This document shows, piece after piece, positions 63,108 to 64,000 of a stretch of DNA of 64,000 nt. A model generated the notes under the pieces. The model had not been told where the DNA came from. It made no database searches and worked only from the letters and a program-made list of their open reading frames with translations. A program made the position numbers and the translations under genes. Source of the stretch: Rubneribacter badeniensis. GTDB taxonomy: Bacteria > Actinomycetota > Coriobacteriia > Coriobacteriales > Eggerthellaceae. The stretch's first letter is position 1. The number at the start of each line of letters is the position of its first letter. The stretch lies in the NCBI RefSeq assembly GCF_002899695.1, contig NZ_PPEL01000003.1:1-64000 (forward strand), read 5' to 3'.

Positions 63108-64000
63108 CTACCGCGTGCGGACGAACACCGCGACCGTCGTCGCCATCGCGAACAAGGCCAGCGCCGCGAGCACGCCCACGAGCGTCGTGATTCCCACGAG
63201 CGCGCCCATCACACCGCTCAGCATCGCCGATCCAGCGTACCCCACGAGGTTGATGGTGGACACCACCGCAGCAGTGCCGCCCGCATCGGCATCGGCGAAC
63301 AGCAAGCGCAGGCTGCCGGACAGGCACATACCCGTCGACAGCCCGAACAGCGCAACCAGCACGAGAAAAGGCACAAGCGCGCCCGCCGCCATCGACACGC
63401 ACATGCCGCACGTGAACGCGAGCAGCGCCGCCATCGACACGCGCAGCGACACGCCCGAGCGCATGCGCGCCTCGATAGGCGCCCCAAGCGCGCTCGGGGC
63501 CATCGACAGGGCGAGGATGGCGGACGCCACAAACGGGTCCTCCGCTCCAAAGCACTCCACCGCCACCGGCGAGCTGAACGACTGGAAGAACGTCCCTATT
63601 CCCCACGAGGCGATGTAGGCGCATCCTGCGATGGGAAACGCCCTCCGCAGCTTCGGATCGATCGAAACCACCGGCTTGCACGCCGTGCGCAACGGCGCCC
63701 GCCGCACCACCGTCTCCGGTGCGGCGGGCACGAGCGCCAAGCTCAGGGCGAGCAGAGCAATCATGATCCAGTAGATCACCCCATGCTCGCTCGTCGCCAA
63801 GCTCAGGAATCCGACGGCGAGAGAACCCGCCATCACCCCCAAAAGCGCCCCGCATCCGGCCACCGCCATGCCGAAGCCCTCGTGGCGGCCCACAGACAAA
63901 TCCACGACCATCGCGGACACGGCGCTCATAGCCAGACCGCACGACACGCCCTGCACCGCGCGCGCCACGAGCACCATCAACGGATCGGCCACGTTCAAGA
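63108..64000 (-). CDS. MFS transporter, 5' end beyond the window
   Basis: At least 296 C-terminal residues in about 9 membrane helices. The motif LVARAVQGVSCGLAMS near the start of the visible part resembles MFS motif C/TM4-5 of drug-efflux members, and R-rich cytoplasmic loops (PKLRRAF, EARMRSGVSLR) follow. The gene continues past 64000, so the true start is not visible. Substrate unknown; probably a drug or metabolite exporter. Confidence 0.85.
   Translation of the reverse strand, partial: LNVADPLMVLVARAVQGVSCGLAMSAVSAMVVDLSVGRHEGFGMAVAGCGALLGVMAGSLAVGFLSLATSEHGVIYWIMIALLALSLALVPAAPETVVRRAPLRTACKPVVSIDPKLRRAFPIAGCAYIASWGIGTFFQSFSSPVAVECFGAEDPFVASAILALSMAPSALGAPIEARMRSGVSLRVSMAALLAFTCGMCVSMAAGALVPFLVLVALFGLSTGMCLSGSLRLLFADADAGGTAAVVSTINLVGYAGSAMLSGVMGALVGITTLVGVLAALALFAMATTVAVFVRTR

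Overview
The window is GC-rich chromosomal DNA that looks like an Eggerthella or Gordonibacter relative (Coriobacteriia, Actinomycetota). The evidence is the base composition, a complete arginine deiminase gene set, a trigger factor with a histone-H1-like lysine tail, frequent GTG/TTG starts, and a type I-C CRISPR-Cas locus. The organism is inferred from gene content; no database was searched.

Layout. Positions 444-6930 hold a minus-strand proteostasis operon, tig-clpP-clpX-valS. Positions 7270-14250 hold a small membrane protein, tRNA-Leu/His/Lys, a NYN nuclease-like protein with two OST-HTH domains, a patatin-like lipase, and an ECF sigma factor translationally coupled to a large membrane-anchored partner. 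Positions 14457-20250 hold a BceAB-like ABC exporter that diverges from an OmpR-type two-component system. Then come a Na+/H+ antiporter, argS and a GNAT acetyltransferase. Positions 25301-30435 are the arginine dihydrolase cluster (arcA, argF-type OTC, arcC, YfcC-family carrier) with an ARG-box-like site upstream. Positions 30982-38755 hold tRNA-Arg/Gly/Pro, a glutaredoxin-like protein, rdgB, murI, a flavoprotein, ybaK, a HemW-like protein lacking the radical-SAM cysteines, and an L,D-transpeptidase.

Positions 39123-40575 contain ssrA (tmRNA) with a decayed 1.1-kb integrated island at its 3' end: a 23-bp direct repeat of the ssrA end, a RelB/RelE-type toxin-antitoxin pair and the C-terminus of a tyrosine integrase. 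Next are an acidic protein, smpB, an M42 peptidase, a small conserved-looking protein and a fused trehalose-6-phosphate synthase/phosphatase.

Positions 46813-58276 are the defence region: a decayed phage morphogenesis fragment, a 37-repeat type I-C array, a leader with a recognisable promoter, then cas2-cas1-cas4-cas7-cas8c-cas5-cas3, all read on the minus strand. CRISPR-repeat relics lie outside the array on both sides: one degenerate copy at 46813, beyond the phage fragment, and a two-unit I-C-like remnant at 60779, beyond the adenine deaminase gene. The window closes with adenine deaminase, a probably leaderless Nudix hydrolase, a TudS-like/GNAT fusion and a truncated MFS transporter.

The observations most worth following are the CRISPR relics bracketing phage DNA, the palindrome overlapping the predicted crRNA promoter, the radical-SAM-dead HemW-like protein, the ssrA island, the response regulator with a roughly 38-residue receiver insertion, and the NYN/double OST-HTH protein.
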